Shown here: positions 17,286 through 26,764 of the stretch, piece after piece | How the letters are laid out: each line of letters begins with the position of its first letter | Position numbering within the stretch: position 1 is the first letter of the stretch | NCBI GenBank assembly: GCA_018263005.1 | Contig: JADFDH010000006.1 | Coordinates: 1-64,000, forward strand | Reading direction: 5' to 3' | Source: Methanobacterium sp. | GTDB lineage: Archaea; Methanobacteriota; Methanobacteria; Methanobacteriales; Methanobacteriaceae | DNA length: 64,000 nt | The notes under the pieces: model-generated | Told to the model about the DNA's origin: nothing | The model's database searches: none | The model's input: only the letters and a program-made list of their open reading frames with translations | Position numbers and translations under genes: made by a program

Positions 17286-17375
17286 ATGAGTCCTAAGGAA
17301 CGTTTGATCATTACTTTCCTGCTTTTTTTACTGGTTTTAATGATTATAAACCTGGTATTTTTCCTGATTAAATAG
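17286..17375 (+). CDS. Possible 29-residue single-pass membrane peptide
   Basis: ATG at 17286 opens 29 codons: MSPKER followed by an unbroken hydrophobic helix (LIITFLLFLLVLMIINLVFF) and a final Lys, stop TAG. It lies 34 bp after the lipoprotein gene on the same strand and could share its transcript. The start has no clear ribosome binding site. It has the shape of a small membrane protein but may be chance. Confidence 0.35.
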   Translation: MSPKERLIITFLLFLLVLMIINLVFFLIK

Positions 17376-17400
17376 AAAAAGCATTATTAGAATCAAAGAG

Positions 17401-17488
17401 TTGATATCTCCAAACTCATTAAAATCTATGATAATATCTCAAAACTCATTAAACTCCAAGAGTGTATTGAAAAACTCTTTAAAATATG
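17401..17488. repeat. Degenerate tandem repeat between convergent genes
   Basis: About three units of about 31 bp built on ATATCTCxAAACTCATTAAA (from 17404 and again from 17434), with a weaker third unit around 17465 (GAAAAACTCTTTAAAATATG). The array sits in the gap between the small peptide frame and the end of lon. Confidence 0.65.
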
Positions 17489-17615
17489 AATTTAGGTTAT
17501 GTATTTAAAAAATAGTTATTTCATCTCAATTAATCAAAAAATTATCATCTTAAAAAAAAAATAGTGGAAGATTCATCCCCCAAATAAGTAAGGGAATGAA
17601 CCATTTATTTTCTAT

Positions 17616-19994
17616 TTATACTCCTGCCCCGCCTGAGAGGGAGCTGGCATCCATACCCAAGAGCATGGGTTTTGGAAGTTCTATGCCGATGGTTTCCTTG
17701 ATCACGTCCTCCACGGTTTCCACCAGGACGAATTCCAGTTCATCTTTAACATCAGCAGGGATATCGTCCAGGTCTTTCTCATTATCATGGGGTAGTATTA
17801 CTCTTTTTATTCCAGCTCGATGGGCGGCTAATACCTTCTCTTTTATCCCTCCCACAGGGAGCACAGCTCCCCGGAGTGATATTTCCCCGGTCATGGCCAG
17901 TTTAGGATCAACTTCCCTTCCGGTGACCAGGGATGCTATGGTGGTTAAAAGGGCTACACCTGCAGATGGTCCGTCTTTGGGTATTGCTCCAGAGGGTACG
18001 TGAATGTGCAGGTCCTTCTTATCGAATTCCACCCGTTTAAGACTTAATGCTAATCTGGAGCGGATTAGGCTCTCTGAGATCTTAGCAGATTCCTTCATCA
18101 CATCCCCTAATTGTCCGGTGAGGGTTAATTTTCCTGCACCCGGCATGAAAGCTCCTTCTATGAATAGTATATCTCCACCTACCGGGGTCCAGGCTAATCC
18201 GGTCACCACTCCTGGTGGGTTGTTTTTTCCGGCCTGGTTTATCTGGGTTAGTTCATGGCCCAGTATGTCATAGAGCATGTTTTTCTGTACTTTGTAGGGG
18301 AGTTCTACATTTCCTAGAACCACTTTTTCAGATGCTACCCTGGCCACGGCGGATAACTGTCTTTTAAGTCCTCTTACTCCGGCTTCTCTGGTGTATTTTT
18401 CGATGATGGTCTTGATGGCCTGATCCTCTATTTGTAGCTGTTCCTCTGTTAGTCCATGTTCTTCCAGCACTTCTTCTATTAAGTGTTTGCGGGCTATGAT
18501 GAACTTCTCATGGCTGGTGTAGCTTCCGATCTCTATGGTTTCCATTCGATCCCTTAATGGTGCTGGTATTCCCCTTAATGTGTTGGCTGTGCCTATGAAG
18601 AACACGTCGGATAGGTCATAGGGGACTTCCAGGTAGTGGTCGGAGAAGGTGTTGTTCTGTTCCGGGTCCAGCACTTCCAATAGGGCGCTGGCTGGGTCGC
18701 CACTGTAGGAGGCCATTAGTTTATCCACCTCGTCCAGTATAAAGACGGGGTTTTTACTACCGGCTCTTCTCATTCCCTGGATGATCCTACCCGGCAGGGC
18801 TCCTACGTAGGTTCTGCGGTGTCCTCTGATTTCTGCTTCATCTTTAACTCCGCCTAGACTGATCCGTACGTATTCCCTTCCTAATGCCTCGGCTATGCTC
18901 TTGCCCAGGCTGGTTTTACCTGTTCCGGGAGGTCCGGCTAATAGTAGTATGGATCCTTGTTTGTTCTGTTTGAGTTTCATCACTGTTAGGTGCTGGATGA
19001 TGCGGTCTTTCACCTTATCCAGTCCATAGTGCTGCTGGTCCAGTACTTTCCGGGCTTCTTCTATGTCTATATCTTTAATCTGGCTTTCTTTCCAGGGCAG
19101 GTCCACCAGCAGGTCTAGGTAGTTTCGGATAACGTTTTCCTCGGAACTGTGACTTCCCTGTCTTTCCAGTTTGTCCACTTCCTGCAGGGCTACTTCATTA
19201 ACATCCTCTGGCATGTTGGCTTCTTCTATTAATTCACGGTAATCTTTTTTACCGGATTTGCCTTCTGATTCGTTGAGTTCTTCCTGTATAGCTTTGAGCT
19301 GTTCTTTGAGCATGGTTTCTCTGTGTTTCTTGTTCATTTCATCGTTGAATTTGGCGGCTATTTCCATCTGGAATTGGATGGATGCTTTCTGTTCTATGAG
19401 TATGTCCAGGAATTTTAGACTTTTTTCTTTTAGGGAGGTTATTTCCAGTAATTCCTGCTTCTCTGATGGGGATATTCTCATATAGGGGAATAGGTATGCT
19501 ATGATGTGTGTTATATCATCCATATGGTTGACCTTTTCCACGTAGGCCTGTGCTCCTTTGAAATTTTCACTTATCTCCCGGACTAGATGGCGGATGTGTC
19601 CCAGGATTTCCTGTTCTTCTTCCTGTGTTAGATCATTTATATCCGGTATTGTCTGGTAGGTTGCTTTGAAATTACCTTTATCCTGTATTAGTTCTTTTAT
19701 TTCTACTCTTTCCAGGATCTGTATTTTCATGTGGTACAGGTCCTTCATTTCCCTGGCTTTTTCAACTTTAATTAAGGTTCCTATTTTATGAAAATCAGAT
19801 TCTATGTATAATCCTTCCACATGGTCTTCTTTAACTGCCAGGATGATGCCGTAGAAATCATCTTCAGACAATCTGTTGTAGAATTCTCGGCCGATTTCTT
19901 TATTTATTTTAAGGTTTATATCAGTTTTCTGTAGATATACCGTATGAGGTATAACTATTACTGATAATTCTTGGTTTATGTTGGTTTCTTTCAT
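17616..19994 (-). CDS. lon: ATP-dependent Lon protease, bacterial (LonA) type
   Basis: A 792-residue soluble Lon. The N-terminal substrate-binding (LAN) domain covers about 1-205, a helical region about 205-330. The AAA+ module has Walker A GPPGTGKTS (about residue 354) and Walker B PVFILDEVDKL. The C-terminal serine protease domain has the catalytic Ser in PKDGPSAGVA and the partner Lys in the GGIKEKVLAA segment. There is no membrane insertion, so it is LonA rather than the membrane LonB typical of archaea. It degrades misfolded or regulatory proteins. It is monocistronic; the ArsR-type regulator lies upstream on the same strand, 184 bp away. Bacterial origin by transfer is inferred. Confidence 0.95.
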   Translation of the reverse strand: MKETNINQELSVIVIPHTVYLQKTDINLKINKEIGREFYNRLSEDDFYGIILAVKEDHVEGLYIESDFHKIGTLIKVEKAREMKDLYHMKIQILERVEIKELIQDKGNFKATYQTIPDINDLTQEEEQEILGHIRHLVREISENFKGAQAYVEKVNHMDDITHIIAYLFPYMRISPSEKQELLEITSLKEKSLKFLDILIEQKASIQFQMEIAAKFNDEMNKKHRETMLKEQLKAIQEELNESEGKSGKKDYRELIEEANMPEDVNEVALQEVDKLERQGSHSSEENVIRNYLDLLVDLPWKESQIKDIDIEEARKVLDQQHYGLDKVKDRIIQHLTVMKLKQNKQGSILLLAGPPGTGKTSLGKSIAEALGREYVRISLGGVKDEAEIRGHRRTYVGALPGRIIQGMRRAGSKNPVFILDEVDKLMASYSGDPASALLEVLDPEQNNTFSDHYLEVPYDLSDVFFIGTANTLRGIPAPLRDRMETIEIGSYTSHEKFIIARKHLIEEVLEEHGLTEEQLQIEDQAIKTIIEKYTREAGVRGLKRQLSAVARVASEKVVLGNVELPYKVQKNMLYDILGHELTQINQAGKNNPPGVVTGLAWTPVGGDILFIEGAFMPGAGKLTLTGQLGDVMKESAKISESLIRSRLALSLKRVEFDKKDLHIHVPSGAIPKDGPSAGVALLTTIASLVTGREVDPKLAMTGEISLRGAVLPVGGIKEKVLAAHRAGIKRVILPHDNEKDLDDIPADVKDELEFVLVETVEDVIKETIGIELPKPMLLGMDASSLSGGAGV

Positions 19995-20178
19995 ATTATC
20001 ACAGGATAAATGATTTATTGATCCTTATTTACTTAATCTAATAATTATGGGGTGTTGTTTTATTATTTTTTAATTTTGATGATGGTTTTTTTATGTTTTA
20101 ATGATGATATTTTAATTAAAAAAAAATTTAAGCGTGAATTTATGGTTTTATTTGATTACTTGTTTAAACCATTTTTTT

Positions 20179-20535
20179 TTAATCATCTCTATATCTTGGT
20201 TCTATTTTTTCACATTTCAATAGAAGGCATCCGAATAAGAAATCTATTTTTTCTTTATGTTCCACAAGGGCTTGCTCATTGAATGTGTAATATATGTAGT
20301 TTCCCTGTTTTTTGGCGTTGAGTATCTTAGCTGTTTTCAGCACCTTTAAATGTTGGGAGGCTGCTGGTTGGGTTAAACCCATTATACGGGCCATATCTGT
20401 AACGCTGACCTTCTCCATTTCACCTGAGGCTAATCTGTAGATTAAAAGCAATCGGTTAATATTTCCCAGTGCTTTAAATAGTTCTTCCAGATCTTCGGAT
20501 AAATCTGAGCATCTTTGGGGATTAACCTTCAACAT
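20179..20535 (-). CDS. ArsR/SmtB-family transcriptional regulator
   Basis: A 118-residue winged-helix repressor. Residues 15-100 follow the ArsR pattern: LEELFKALGNINRLLLIYRL (helix 1-2), MARIMGLTQPAASQHLKVLK (recognition helix-turn-helix) and GNYIYYTFNEQ (wing). A Cys pair occurs (C9 and C103), with a third Cys at C108 (CLLLKCEK), but the classical ELCVCDL metal motif is absent, so the inducer is unknown. The start ATG is 8 bp from a perfect operator-like palindrome that also overlaps the TATA region, suggesting autoregulation and a nearly leaderless transcript. Whether it also controls lon is unknown. Confidence 0.85.
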   Translation of the reverse strand: MLKVNPQRCSDLSEDLEELFKALGNINRLLLIYRLASGEMEKVSVTDMARIMGLTQPAASQHLKVLKTAKILNAKKQGNYIYYTFNEQALVEHKEKIDFLFGCLLLKCEKIEPRYRDD

Positions 20536-20542
20536 ATAACAT

Positions 20543-20570
20543 AAGTATATAAGAATATGCTTATATACTT
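20543..20570 (-). promoter_or_regulatory. Operator/promoter of the ArsR-type regulator
   Basis: A perfect 11-bp inverted repeat, AAGTATATAAG (20543-20553) and CTTATATACTT (20560-20570), with a 6-bp spacer. On the minus strand the distal arm provides a TATA box (TATATA) about 30 bp upstream of the ATG. A dimeric ArsR protein bound here would block TBP, so autorepression is the likely mechanism. Confidence 0.7.
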
Positions 20571-20667
20571 TTCTGTTTTAGAAATAATATCAATGAAAAT
20601 TTGAGACTAAAAATTATCTAAAAAAAAATAAAAAAACCAGTTTATTGGACAAAAAAATAAACCCACT

Positions 20668-22347
20668 TCATTTATGGGCGAAATAGAAAGTCAACTTTCC
20701 ACCCTCTAAACTATCTAAACGGGCGAATCCCACTCTTTCCAATTGAACCACATCACCAACTCTAATTTCCCGAGATTCTGGTTCAATTAAACCATTTGAA
20801 ACACTGGCATCAGGCATAACTAACTCTACCTGATAATTGGATGAAGAAGGCACCCAATGTACAATCCTAGCATCTGATTTACGAGCCTCCTCCAGGGAAG
20901 CGCTGTGATAGGTAACTTCATCACCTATGAATATATTCACCGCATCCATAAGCCTTACAACTTTATCCCTATTATTATCAAGATCTTCCTGGCCGAGATA
21001 GACCGCCCCATCAAAGTATAGTTCCCTAAACCCGGCTTCCGGGAAATCAGGGTGCTTTAAACGTTCTATATTGCCTTTTAATACTTCGGGAAGGCCCTTT
21101 ATCTCAACTTTCTCTGGATTTAAAACGGCGAAGTAACGGTTGCTTTTATCTTCCAGTAAATTCCGGTTCAAACCATATATCTTCTTCCAACTCACCGTAG
21201 AATCGGCTATTTTCACTCCTATCTCCAGCATCAGCTCCTCTATAGCTCCCTGCATTATTCCCCTGCGAGCTATGGCCCTGATGGTACCCAGCCGAGGGTC
21301 ATCCCAACCAGAATAAACACCTTCCTCTATGCCTTTACGGGCCTGGGATGTGCTTAAGGCAATATCCTCCATTTTCAAACGACCGTAATGGATGAACTCC
21401 GGGATTTTCCAGGAGAAGTGCTGGTAGAGGTACTTCTGCTTTTCACTGTTGGCCAGATGGTCCTTACCACGCAGCACATGGGTTACACCCATAAGATGGT
21501 CGTCCACCGCCACAGAGAAGTTCATCATAGGATAAACCCTAAAATCACCACCTATTCGGGGGTGTTTCTCTTCTACTATCCGCATAGCCACCCAATCCCT
21601 GATAGCAGGGTTTTTATGATTAAGATCTGTTTTAACCCTTAAAACCGCTTCCCCCTCACTCATATCCGGCATCTTCTTCCAGAGTTCTAGATTCTCCTCC
21701 AGTGACAGGTCCCTGCAAGGACAGGCTTGATTTTGATCCTTTAACTTCTTGAACTCATCTCCAGGACAGATACACATATAAGCCTGGTCTAATCTGATTA
21801 ATTCCTCAGCATACTGATGATATATCTCCAACCGGTCGCTCTGGATGTATAACTCCTGCCATTCAGTCTTCAACCATTCCAGATCCTCAGGTATCATCTG
21901 ATATGCATCTGGGTCTACTCTACGGGGGTCTGTGTCCTCCACTCTTAAGATCAGCTTACCTCCGTAGCGTTTAACATATTCCTGGTTTAAACAGGCAGCC
22001 CGGGCATGGCCTATATGTAATGGTCCGCTGGGATTAGGGGCAAACCTTAAAACCACCTCACCCTCCACTCCAGGAAGGTCGCTTAGTCCTTTTTCTTGGG
22101 TTTTTTTCTCTTTTTTAGTTTCCTGAACTCCCAGTTTGGATAGTTCCATTTTCTGTTCTTCTAAGCTCATGTTATTAACTTTCTCCACCATTTCTGAGCT
22201 TAGTATAAGGATTTTCTGGGGGTCTTTGCGTAGTTCGGCGTGGCTCGCCATGATCACACCCATTACTGCCTTACTATGGGCCTGGCCCTTATGATTAACC
22301 GCATTTAAAAGGGTATATTGGTATATGAGTTTTCGAGTTTCTTCCAT
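20668..22347 (-). CDS. gltX: Glutamate-tRNA ligase, archaeal type
   Basis: 559 residues, the usual length for archaeal GluRS. It charges tRNA-Glu and, being the non-discriminating archaeal type, probably also forms Glu-tRNA-Gln for the amidotransferase. The class I HIGH signature appears as PSGPLHIGHARA (about residue 110). The KMSKS-equivalent loop is ALSTSQARKG (about residue 343). The N-terminal 90-residue helical extension is typical of the archaeal/eukaryotic GluRS group. It is the last gene of the isoprenoid/RNase J group, 82 bp downstream of idsA. Confidence 0.96.
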   Translation of the reverse strand: MEETRKLIYQYTLLNAVNHKGQAHSKAVMGVIMASHAELRKDPQKILILSSEMVEKVNNMSLEEQKMELSKLGVQETKKEKKTQEKGLSDLPGVEGEVVLRFAPNPSGPLHIGHARAACLNQEYVKRYGGKLILRVEDTDPRRVDPDAYQMIPEDLEWLKTEWQELYIQSDRLEIYHQYAEELIRLDQAYMCICPGDEFKKLKDQNQACPCRDLSLEENLELWKKMPDMSEGEAVLRVKTDLNHKNPAIRDWVAMRIVEEKHPRIGGDFRVYPMMNFSVAVDDHLMGVTHVLRGKDHLANSEKQKYLYQHFSWKIPEFIHYGRLKMEDIALSTSQARKGIEEGVYSGWDDPRLGTIRAIARRGIMQGAIEELMLEIGVKIADSTVSWKKIYGLNRNLLEDKSNRYFAVLNPEKVEIKGLPEVLKGNIERLKHPDFPEAGFRELYFDGAVYLGQEDLDNNRDKVVRLMDAVNIFIGDEVTYHSASLEEARKSDARIVHWVPSSSNYQVELVMPDASVSNGLIEPESREIRVGDVVQLERVGFARLDSLEGGKLTFYFAHK

Positions 22348-22429
22348 AAAAATACAACCAAATACTAATCATTGCCTGCTATGATAAAAATATAAATATT
22401 TAAAAAAATGTTAAAATAATATAATAATT

Positions 22430-23434
22430 TTAATTACTGCGCTGTAACATGTAATCTGCCAGTAATAATAGAGCCTCTTTTGTCTTTGAATCATCCACCA
22501 CATCCAATAATTTTTTTGCCCTTTCCACATTTTCCAGGGCTATATCCCTGGTGTAATTTATGGACCCATACTTATTGAAGATGTTAATGGCCTTCTCCAC
22601 TATTTCTTCATCACTATAATCAGTATTATCAGAACTATTAAGCAGGGAAATGAGTGTCTCTTTATCCTCTGCTGATGCACGGGATAATGTGTGAACCACC
22701 ATAAGTGTCATTTTACCCTCTACAATATCACTACCCACTGGCTTGCCCAGTTCTTCTGCATCGCTTACCACATCCAGATAATCATCCTGTATCTGGAATG
22801 CCATGCCTATCAGTTTTCCATATTCTGCCAGTGCCTCTATCTGTTCTTCACTGCCACCGCCGAGTATAGCCCCTGATTTGGTCGCTGCGGCAATTAAGGC
22901 TGCGGTTTTTTTATAGATCATGTTCAGATATTCACTCTCTGATACATCCATTTTTCCTTCAAATCCCATGTCACAGGCCTGTCCTTCACAGATCTTAATA
23001 CAGGCATCCACCACTGTGTTCAATGCTTTGATCACCTGCTGGGAGGGTATGTCTTCTTCATGGGTCTGGGCTACCAGTTCAAATGCCAGGGAAAAAAGAG
23101 TATCACCGGCGAGTATGGCCATTGGTTCTCCCCATATGGTGTGTACTGCAGGTAATCCTCTTCTCATTTCATCCTCATCCATTATATCATCATGGATCAG
23201 GCTGAAAGTATGGATCAGTTCCACAGCTGCCGCTGTTTTATAGGCGCCTTCCGTCCTGCCGCCCACTGCTTCAGCACTTAAAAGTACCAATGAAGGTCTT
23301 ATCTTCTTTCCACCAGCTTTTATAAGATGTTTAGATGCATCATAAAGATTTTTAGGATCAACAGTTCCTAATGATTTATTTATTTCCTCATCAACACCTG
23401 CTGAATATTTTTTCAGTATATCTAAAACTTCCAA
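22430..23434 (-). CDS. idsA: Bifunctional short-chain isoprenyl diphosphate synthase (farnesyl/geranylgeranyl)
   Basis: 334 residues from a TTG start at 23434, two bases beyond the RNase J stop, with GGAGG 8 bp upstream. This start gives MEVLDILKKYS, the usual N-terminus of methanobacterial IdsA; the longer frame to 23557 runs into the upstream gene. The first Asp-rich motif is DDIMDEDEMRR and the second is QIQDDYLD, and GGKKIRPSL is the substrate loop. It condenses IPP onto allylic diphosphates to make the C20 precursor of archaeal ether lipids, downstream of mvk, ipk and fni in the same cluster. Confidence 0.93.
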   Translation of the reverse strand: MEVLDILKKYSAGVDEEINKSLGTVDPKNLYDASKHLIKAGGKKIRPSLVLLSAEAVGGRTEGAYKTAAAVELIHTFSLIHDDIMDEDEMRRGLPAVHTIWGEPMAILAGDTLFSLAFELVAQTHEEDIPSQQVIKALNTVVDACIKICEGQACDMGFEGKMDVSESEYLNMIYKKTAALIAAATKSGAILGGGSEEQIEALAEYGKLIGMAFQIQDDYLDVVSDAEELGKPVGSDIVEGKMTLMVVHTLSRASAEDKETLISLLNSSDNTDYSDEEIVEKAINIFNKYGSINYTRDIALENVERAKKLLDVVDDSKTKEALLLLADYMLQRSN

Positions 23435-23435
23435 A

Positions 23436-24785
23436 TCATATCCCTCCATTAAAAACCTGTGCCTGTCCATTACGCAGTAAATGAATATTATTTCCCATCT
23501 TATAACCTTCTTCCTCTGCCAGTTCAGTGTAAGCTGCCAGCATCTCCAGATCACCATGGGCGGGGATTATATGCTCCGGGTTCAGCATCCGGATGAAGTC
23601 CCGGTGATCTTCTCTTCCAGCATGTCCAGAAACGTGCAAATTAGGATATATTCTAGCCCCGCTGGATTTAAGCCTTCTCTCCATGACATTTCTGTTGGCT
23701 ATGTTCATGGGACTGGGAATTATAGGTGCCGATATTAGAACATTATCCCCTGGCCTTACATGGAAATTGGTTTTAGCATTGGCAATACGAGGCAGTAGAG
23801 CATCAACTTCACCCTGATGTCCGGTGGTCACCAGGAGAAAGTCTTCTCTTTTTTCCTCAGCCCGGGCCAGAGCCCGGTTAACCGCCTTAGGACTTCCGTA
23901 GATACTGGCTGTTTCTGGGAGGTTTAGAATCTTCAGTTTCTCAGCAATACTGCCAAAACGCTCCATTGATCGGCCTAAGAGTAGGATCTGTCTGTCGCTT
24001 TGATCAGCAATGTTACAAATAGCCTGAATACGTTCTATATGAGATGAGAATGTGGTGATTAGCATTCCCTCCTTTTCGGTTAAAGCCTGCTCCATCACAT
24101 CCTGTAAAACCAGACGGGCAACCTTTTCCGAGTGTGTTTTGACCTCCTGTTCTTCGGTCATCCTGGTGGTTTCCACTATTAAGGCCAGTACACCATTTCT
24201 GCCCAGCTCCCTCAGTCTTTGATAATCTGGTGGGGAGGATAACATCTGATGGTTATCAAATTTGAAATCATTAGCATATACTATGATACCCTCTGATGTA
24301 TGTAATGCTGCGTTAACAGTCTGAGGAAGACTATGGGTGGTGTTTACAAATTCAAGGGTTACATCAGGGGATAATTGTATCTTCTCCCCGGGGTTTAATA
24401 TCTGCAAGGGATTGCTTACCTTGAATTTCTTCTCGGATTTGATGGTTTTCTCTATGAGGCCCATGGTATATGGTGTGCCGATGAGTGGTGCCTCATACCG
24501 GTGGGCCAGTTTCCCTACTGCCCCTATATGATCCAGGTGACCGTGGGTGAATACAATGGCCCTTACCTTACCATCAACCTCCTTCATCAGAGTATCATCG
24601 GGTATTATCCCTCTTTCTATGAGGTCTAAACTGTGCATTCTGGCCATATCTGTATCTTCATGTATATGCACCCGATCCAGATGTATGCCCATATCGAATA
24701 TTACCACGTCTTCACCGATCTTAACTGCGGACATGTTCTTACCCACTTCTTCATATCCACCTATGGCTATTACTTCAACACTCAT
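23436..24785 (-). CDS. rnj: Archaeal RNase J (metallo-beta-lactamase/beta-CASP ribonuclease)
   Basis: A 449-residue beta-CASP exonuclease. The N-terminal metallo-beta-lactamase fold contains the metal motif FTHGHLDHIG (about residue 79). The beta-CASP region lies at about 190-360, and the C-terminal HVSGHAGREDHRDF and IIPAHGDLEM segments supply further metal and phosphate ligands. Archaeal RNase J degrades RNA 5' to 3'. The start overlaps the fni stop by 4 bp (ATGA), indicating translational coupling. The placement of an mRNA-decay enzyme among isoprenoid genes recurs in methanogens. Confidence 0.93.
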   Translation of the reverse strand: MSVEVIAIGGYEEVGKNMSAVKIGEDVVIFDMGIHLDRVHIHEDTDMARMHSLDLIERGIIPDDTLMKEVDGKVRAIVFTHGHLDHIGAVGKLAHRYEAPLIGTPYTMGLIEKTIKSEKKFKVSNPLQILNPGEKIQLSPDVTLEFVNTTHSLPQTVNAALHTSEGIIVYANDFKFDNHQMLSSPPDYQRLRELGRNGVLALIVETTRMTEEQEVKTHSEKVARLVLQDVMEQALTEKEGMLITTFSSHIERIQAICNIADQSDRQILLLGRSMERFGSIAEKLKILNLPETASIYGSPKAVNRALARAEEKREDFLLVTTGHQGEVDALLPRIANAKTNFHVRPGDNVLISAPIIPSPMNIANRNVMERRLKSSGARIYPNLHVSGHAGREDHRDFIRMLNPEHIIPAHGDLEMLAAYTELAEEEGYKMGNNIHLLRNGQAQVFNGGI

Positions 24786-25840
24786 AATGATGACCTCCTG
24801 GCGTATTTCTCAGTATTTATACCCCTCTGGGTGAGCCATTCCCGGGTTTTTCCCTGTATTATCAGATCACACTTGGCCAGTTCATCCAGGTTGGAAGCTC
24901 CCACCAAGAACATGGCCACCTTTAATTCTTCCATATATTTCCTTAATTTATTCATAACTGCTTCATATCCTTTATAAGCTTCTTTAAGCAGCGGTAATGC
25001 TATTCCAACCGCATCCGCTCCTAAGGCTATGGCTTTAGCCATGTCCAATCCGTTTCTTATCCCTCCACTGGAGATGATGGGTATTTTTACGGCCTCGGAA
25101 ACCTCAACAGTACTTACTGCCGTGGGGATTCCCCAGTCCCAGTAAAGATCTCCCAGACTTCGATCCGGCGAACGGTAGGTCTCCACAGCAGCCCAGCTGG
25201 TCCCGCCTGAACCAGCTACATCAATAGCTGCAACCCCCAATTTTTCTAAAACAAGGGCATCTTCTCTTTTAATCCCGGCACCTGTTTCCTTAACGATGAC
25301 GGGTGTTTCCAGCAATTTTATGGTTTCCCTAATAAGTTTAATATAATTTTTAGCATCCACATCCCCTTCAGGTTGTATTGCTTCCTGTAATGGGTTAAGA
25401 TGAACTGCCAGAGCATCTAAATCCATCATATCTGCTGCTTTATCCGCGTATTCTATTTGGGGCGCTCCTATATTTCCCATTATAAATGTGGTTGGTGCTT
25501 CATCTCTTATCACGGTGTATGTTGTTTCAAGTTCCGGATATTCAACCGCTGCCCTTTGACTTCCCATTCCCATTCCTATTTGAAGCTGTTCAGCGGCTTT
25601 AGCCAGTTCCCGGTTAATCTCCTGGGATGCTGGATGGCCTCCGGTTATGCCGGTGATGATGATGGGTGCTTCTAATTTCTTATTTAAAAATTCAGTTTTT
25701 AAACTGATCTCTTCCTTATCTATTTGAGGAAGAGCTTTATGAATTAATTCTATATCATTAAAACCTGTTTTCTTCATTCTATACTCCACATCGCTGTTGG
25801 TGCATATCTTCAGGTGTTCTAATTTTCTTTGGTGAATCAT
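24782..25840 (-). CDS. fni: Isopentenyl-diphosphate delta-isomerase, type 2 (FMN-dependent)
   Basis: 352 residues, normal family length. It interconverts IPP and DMAPP using reduced FMN and Mg. Visible family segments are MGMGSQRAAVE, the phosphate-binding SSGGIRNGLDMAKAIALGAD, and VAGSGGTSW. RMKKTGFNDIEL and ITGGHP are also typical. It overlaps ipk upstream (ATGA, 25837-25840) and rnj downstream by 4 bp each, so the three are co-translated. The type 2 enzyme is the archaeal form. Confidence 0.95.
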   Translation of the reverse strand: MIHQRKLEHLKICTNSDVEYRMKKTGFNDIELIHKALPQIDKEEISLKTEFLNKKLEAPIIITGITGGHPASQEINRELAKAAEQLQIGMGMGSQRAAVEYPELETTYTVIRDEAPTTFIMGNIGAPQIEYADKAADMMDLDALAVHLNPLQEAIQPEGDVDAKNYIKLIRETIKLLETPVIVKETGAGIKREDALVLEKLGVAAIDVAGSGGTSWAAVETYRSPDRSLGDLYWDWGIPTAVSTVEVSEAVKIPIISSGGIRNGLDMAKAIALGADAVGIALPLLKEAYKGYEAVMNKLRKYMEELKVAMFLVGASNLDELAKCDLIIQGKTREWLTQRGINTEKYARRSSL

Positions 25841-26649
25841 TTTCTTAATTCCTTCTTAATTCCTTTTATTCTTGTTCCCTTTACTTTATCGCCATTTAAG
25901 ACGTTTTTAATAATATCTATTCGATTAGCATTAATAATTTCAGATTCTATTCCTTCATCTGCCAGTTGTAATAATTCAAATACTTTTCCACCCATTCCCC
26001 CAGTCACATCCACTGTTTCTGCTTCTCCTATCTGCAGTGGATCCTTCGATGAAACCACTTCCAATAAGTGGGCGTCCTTATGTTTTTTAGGATCCTTATC
26101 GTATATTCCGTCCACATCGGTGGCCAGGATAACTCTCTCCGGTTTTAAATTCAAAGCTAAATATTGTATTAACTGATCACCCGATAGAACGGCCATTTTT
26201 ATTGAATCGTCCGAGTCCAGTACTACATCTCCATATAGTACTGGTGTGAAGTTCAAATCAAGATAATTCTTTATTATACTCAGATCAGCGCCTTTGATCC
26301 TTTTATTTTCTGTTTTTATGAATGATGACGGTTGCAGGGACACTGCGTTTACACCATTTTTTCTTAAGTATTCAGTGACCTTCAGGTTCAACTGCCGGAC
26401 ATGTTCCTGGGTTATAGAGAATCCCTGCATCTTATGTTGTAAGTCTTTAAGATCGCTTATTTTATCCCCAATTCCATATTTCCGGGCAAAGGGATGGCCA
26501 AATGAGCCGGCACCATGGACTATGATGAGCTGTTGGTAACTTGACAGTGATATCTCCCGGGCTATCCTAGCTAAATTTTCCGGGTTTATAGTGGGTTTTT
26601 CTGCTTCTTTCCTGGTTATAACGCTTCCGCCTAGTTTTAAAATTATCAA
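25837..26649 (-). CDS. ipk: Isopentenyl phosphate kinase
   Basis: A 270-residue member of the amino-acid-kinase fold: KLGGSVITRKE near the N-terminus binds nucleotide phosphate, VHGAGSFGHPFARKYG contains the active-site His of IPK enzymes, and DVTGGMGGKV is the C-terminal nucleotide segment. It phosphorylates isopentenyl phosphate to IPP, the last step of the archaeal mevalonate route that replaces phosphomevalonate kinase. It is preceded by a 291-bp gap from mvk and overlaps fni by 4 bp. Confidence 0.94.
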   Translation of the reverse strand: MIILKLGGSVITRKEAEKPTINPENLARIAREISLSSYQQLIIVHGAGSFGHPFARKYGIGDKISDLKDLQHKMQGFSITQEHVRQLNLKVTEYLRKNGVNAVSLQPSSFIKTENKRIKGADLSIIKNYLDLNFTPVLYGDVVLDSDDSIKMAVLSGDQLIQYLALNLKPERVILATDVDGIYDKDPKKHKDAHLLEVVSSKDPLQIGEAETVDVTGGMGGKVFELLQLADEGIESEIINANRIDIIKNVLNGDKVKGTRIKGIKKELRK

Positions 26650-26764
26650 ACTTAAATCCTGCCTATTTTTTTAGATTTATAGAGCTTTTATGCTTTAAAT
26701 ACTTATTAGTTAAGTCATGACGCCTATTTTGGTTAAATTTACCATTTGATTTTTTATAAATTTA

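Noticed and set aside
23435..23557. Longer idsA reading frame
   Set aside because: It would overlap rnj by over 100 bp; the TTG at 23434 has a ribosome binding site and gives the family's usual N-terminus.
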